Of a DNA stretch of 8,271 nt, positions 6,307-8,271 are shown one piece after another. Position numbers and translations under genes: made by a program. Position 1 is the stretch's first letter; the number at the start of each line of letters is the position of its first letter. This DNA is from an uncultured Curtobacterium sp. (GTDB lineage Bacteria > Actinomycetota > Actinomycetes > Actinomycetales > Microbacteriaceae). The notes under the pieces were generated by a model that did not search any database, was not told the DNA's origin, and saw only the letters and a list, made by a program, of their open reading frames with translations. Where the stretch lies: assembly GCA_913774725.1 (NCBI GenBank), contig CAJYIG010000266.1, positions 1-8,271 on the forward strand, read 5' to 3'.

Positions 6307-7335
6307 TCAGCCGAACATGATGGCGGCCTCGTCGTAGCGCGCCTGCGGCACCGTCTTCAGCTCGCCCAGGGCGTCTTCGAACGACACGTGCACGATCTCC
6401 GTGCCCTGGAGCGCGACCATCCGGCCCCACCGCCCCTCGACCACGGAGTCGATCGCCGCGAGCCCGAGCCGCGTCGACAGCACCCGGTCGTACGCGGTCG
6501 GTGTCCCACCGCGCTGGATGTGCCCGAGGGTGGTGGCGCGCGTCTCGATGCCCGTCATCTCCTCGATCATCGGCGCCAGGCGCTCCCCGATCCCGCCCAG
6601 CCGCGGACGACCGAAGGCGTCGAGGCCGCGCTCGGTGTGCGCGTTGTCCTCGTGGTCCGGGACGAAGCCCTCGGCGACGACCACGAGCGGTGCCCGGCCG
6701 CGGTCGTAGGCGGCACGCACCCACGCTGCGATCTGCTCCATGCTCGTCTTCTGCTCGGGGATGAGGATCGCGTGCGCGCCCGCCGCCATGCCGGAGTGCA
6801 GCGCGATCCAGCCCACGTGCCGGCCCATGACCTCGGCGACCATGCAGCGCGAGTGGGACTCGCCGGTGGTGCGGAGTCGGTCCATGGCCTCGGTCGCGAT
6901 GGCCACCGCGGTGTCGAAGCCGAACGTGTAGTCGGTGGCGCCGAGGTCGTTGTCGACGGTCTTCGGCACGCCGACGATCTTCAGGCCGGCGTCGGTCAGG
7001 CGCTTCGCGGCGGCCAGGGTGCCCTCGCCACCGATCGCGACGATGGCGTCGATGCCGTGCCGCTCCAGCGTCTTCGTGATGTTCTCGACGCCACCGTTCG
7101 GCCCCTCGAAGGGGTTGGTGCGGCTCGTGCCGAGGATCGTGCCGCCCTGCTTGGCGATGCCCTGGATGTCCTTGCGGCCGAGGGGCACGATGTCCCCGTC
7201 GACGACGCCCCGCCAGCCGTCGCGGAACCCGACGAACTCGTGTCCGTGGATCGCGATGCCCTTGAGCACGATGCCGCGGATGACCGCGTTGAGGCCGGGG
7301 CAGTCGCCTCCGGAGGTGAGGATGCCGATGCGCAC
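6307..7335 (-). CDS. pfkA: 6-phosphofructokinase (probably ATP-dependent)
   Basis: Phosphorylates fructose 6-phosphate to fructose 1,6-bisphosphate, the committed step of glycolysis. The product is 342 residues. Features in order: N-terminal RIGILTSGGDCPGLNAVIRG, GTSRTNPF at 69-76, AIGGEGTLAAAKRL at 100-113, VGVPKTVDNDLGATDYTFGFDTA at 121-143 (key residues K125 and D128, the latter the likely catalytic base), EVMGRHVGWIA at 168-178, AEGFVPD at 221-227, and the sugar-phosphate motif TLGHIQRGGTPTAYDR at 269-284. G105 sits where E. coli has G104 and PPi-dependent enzymes have Asp, so ATP use is expected; K125 sits where PPi enzymes have Lys, as in the actinobacterial mixed-substrate group. GTG 7333-7335 is preferred over ATG 7375-7377, because GGAG lies 5 nt ahead and homologues begin at RIGILTSGG. 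It is transcribed away from the glycosylase gene. Confidence 0.96.
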   Translation of the reverse strand: MRIGILTSGGDCPGLNAVIRGIVLKGIAIHGHEFVGFRDGWRGVVDGDIVPLGRKDIQGIAKQGGTILGTSRTNPFEGPNGGVENITKTLERHGIDAIVAIGGEGTLAAAKRLTDAGLKIVGVPKTVDNDLGATDYTFGFDTAVAIATEAMDRLRTTGESHSRCMVAEVMGRHVGWIALHSGMAAGAHAILIPEQKTSMEQIAAWVRAAYDRGRAPLVVVAEGFVPDHEDNAHTERGLDAFGRPRLGGIGERLAPMIEEMTGIETRATTLGHIQRGGTPTAYDRVLSTRLGLAAIDSVVEGRWGRMVALQGTEIVHVSFEDALGELKTVPQARYDEAAIMFG

Positions 7336-7340
7336 GGAGA

Positions 7341-7346
7341 CTCCAA
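7341..7346 (-). promoter_or_regulatory. Ribosome binding site of pfkA
   Basis: TTGGAG on the - strand is 5 nt ahead of GTG 7335. It decides between this start and the ATG at 7377, which has no comparable site. Confidence 0.6.
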
Positions 7347-7397
7347 CGTCGTCGGGTTGCGGGGACCTCCCCATCATGTCTGACGGTGGTGTGGCAT

Positions 7398-7410
7398 TAC
7401 CATCCCCGTG
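7398..7410 (+). promoter_or_regulatory. Candidate -10 for a leaderless glycosylase transcript
   Basis: TACCAT at 7398-7403 ends 6 nt ahead of GTG 7410, so a transcript from it would begin at the start codon. No ribosome binding site precedes that GTG and no clear -35 is seen. The 74-nt divergent region to pfkA (7336-7409) must hold both promoters. Confidence 0.35.
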
Positions 7411-8271
7411 TGTCCCTGCCGTCCTCCTCCGCCACCGCTCGACCCGGTGCGTCCGGTCGGCGGCCGGGGGCGTCCGGCGCGACCGCTGGGGTCGGCCGCG
7501 TGGACACCGTGTACCGGCCGGGAGGCGCGGTGGACGTCCGCGCGACCCTCCGGCCCCTGCAGCGCGGCTCCGGCGACCCCGCCTTCCAGGTGGTCGGGTC
7601 CGACACGTGGCTCGCGCTGCGAACGCCGGCCGGAGCGGCCTCGGTGCTGGTCCGCCGGGCGGGTACCGACGCGATCGCGGTCTCGGCGTGGGGTGACGGC
7701 GCCGCGTGGGCGGTGACCCACGCGCCGGACCTGCTCGGGCGCGGCGACGACTGGTCCGAGCTTGACGTCAGCGCGCACGCCTTCCTGGCCGAGGCGCGAC
7801 ACCGCCAGCCGGGCTTGCGCCTGCTCCGGACGAACACCGTCGTCGCGATGCTCGTGCCGGCGATCATGGAGCAGAAGGTGACCTCGCGGCAGGCCTGGCG
7901 CGCGTGGCGGTACCTGCTCCGGCGCTTCGGTGAGCCGGCGCCCGGTCCGGTGCCGGTGGAGATGTTCGTCCCGCCGGCCCCCGAGCAGTGGGCGCGGATC
8001 CCGAGCTGGGAGTGGCACCGGGCCGGCATCGAGCCCGGGCGTTCGGCAACGGTGATGCGGGCGGTGAAGGTCGCACCGGCGCTCGAGCGGACGCTGGCGC
8101 TCGGTCGCGGCGGCGCGGTCGTGTCGCAGCGGCTGCAGTCGGTCCCGGGCATCGGGCAGTGGACCGCTGCCGAGACGGCGCAGCGGGCGCACGGCGACCC
8201 TGATTCGCCGAGCGTCGGGGACTACCACGTGCCGGCGCTCGTGGGGTGGGCACTGACCGGCTGCCCGGTGG
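7410..8271 (+). CDS. DNA-3-methyladenine glycosylase II (AlkA/HhH-GPD family), 3' end beyond the window
   Basis: Base-excision repair enzyme expected to remove alkylated purines. The frame is open to the window end, showing 287 codons. A beta-rich N-terminal part (about 31-110, including VYRPGGAVDVRATLRPL and TWLALRTPAGAASVLV) is followed by the helical domain: VVAMLVPAIMEQKVTSRQAW near 146-165, where EQKVT matches the conserved EQ(Q/K)VS/T helix, then the helix-hairpin-helix LQSVPGIGQWTAAET at 242-256 and SVGDYHVPALVGWAL, in which D271 aligns with the AlkA catalytic aspartate D238. Roughly 20-40 residues are missing. The first 30 residues are low-complexity Ser/Gly/Ala/Arg, so GTG 7500 or 7509 is an alternative start. 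The AraC-type Ada domain found fused in some relatives is absent from this part. Confidence 0.9.
   Translation, partial: MSLPSSSATARPGASGRRPGASGATAGVGRVDTVYRPGGAVDVRATLRPLQRGSGDPAFQVVGSDTWLALRTPAGAASVLVRRAGTDAIAVSAWGDGAAWAVTHAPDLLGRGDDWSELDVSAHAFLAEARHRQPGLRLLRTNTVVAMLVPAIMEQKVTSRQAWRAWRYLLRRFGEPAPGPVPVEMFVPPAPEQWARIPSWEWHRAGIEPGRSATVMRAVKVAPALERTLALGRGGAVVSQRLQSVPGIGQWTAAETAQRAHGDPDSPSVGDYHVPALVGWALTGCPV

Noticed and set aside
6219..6320. 33-codon + strand ORF through the 19-bp repeats
   Set aside because: No ribosome binding site, the repeat is not a multiple of three, and it runs into the pfkA 3' end.
7336..7377. pfkA start at ATG 7377
   Set aside because: It adds 14 residues not found in homologues and has no ribosome binding site, whereas GTG 7335 has GGAG 5 nt ahead.
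7374..8228. 284-codon - strand open frame opposite the glycosylase
   Set aside because: Arg/Pro/Gly-rich shadow with no motifs; the + strand frame carries the helix-hairpin-helix and catalytic Asp.

Overview
This is an ordinary chromosomal window from a very GC-rich Gram-positive bacterium. The dense GTG/ATG starts, the coding biased to G/C at third positions, the hem gene order and the actinobacterial type of 6-phosphofructokinase all point to an actinobacterium. Microbacteriaceae (Curtobacterium-like) is my best guess, made from general recall and not from a search.

Positions 1-3425 (+ strand) hold a tetrapyrrole biosynthesis operon: the 3' end of hemC, then hemD, hemB and hemL. hemD/hemB and hemB/hemL overlap by 4 bases (GTGA and ATGA), so they are probably translationally coupled. 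HemL makes 5-aminolevulinate from glutamate-1-semialdehyde. HemB joins two of these into porphobilinogen, HemC polymerises four porphobilinogens, and HemD closes the ring to uroporphyrinogen III. The oddest point in the window is here: hemD has no ATG, GTG, TTG or CTG ahead of its conserved N-terminus, and it lies in the same frame as hemC, separated from it only by a TAG.

Positions 3426-3557 separate two convergent units and hold a 72-nt near-perfect hairpin. Positions 3558-7335 are on the - strand. Read in transcription order they are pfkA (6-phosphofructokinase), a 171-nt gap to acuI measured start to stop-side boundary of pfkA (6145-6306, with a 19-bp tandem repeat), an AcuI/YhdH-type acrylyl-CoA reductase-like enzyme, an FCD-like GntR-family regulator, and an orphan ABC ATPase. 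Two inverted repeats sit at control points: one in the GntR leader and one that includes the GTG start of the ABC gene.

Divergent from pfkA on the + strand, from 7410 to the window end, is a 3'-truncated AlkA-type DNA-3-methyladenine glycosylase, probably leaderless.

No tRNA, rRNA, CRISPR array, transposase, integrase, phage gene or defence system is visible, and no gap exceeds 300 bases. I do not see an undescribed multi-gene system. The points worth a second look are the hemC/hemD junction, the hairpins and the tandem repeat.
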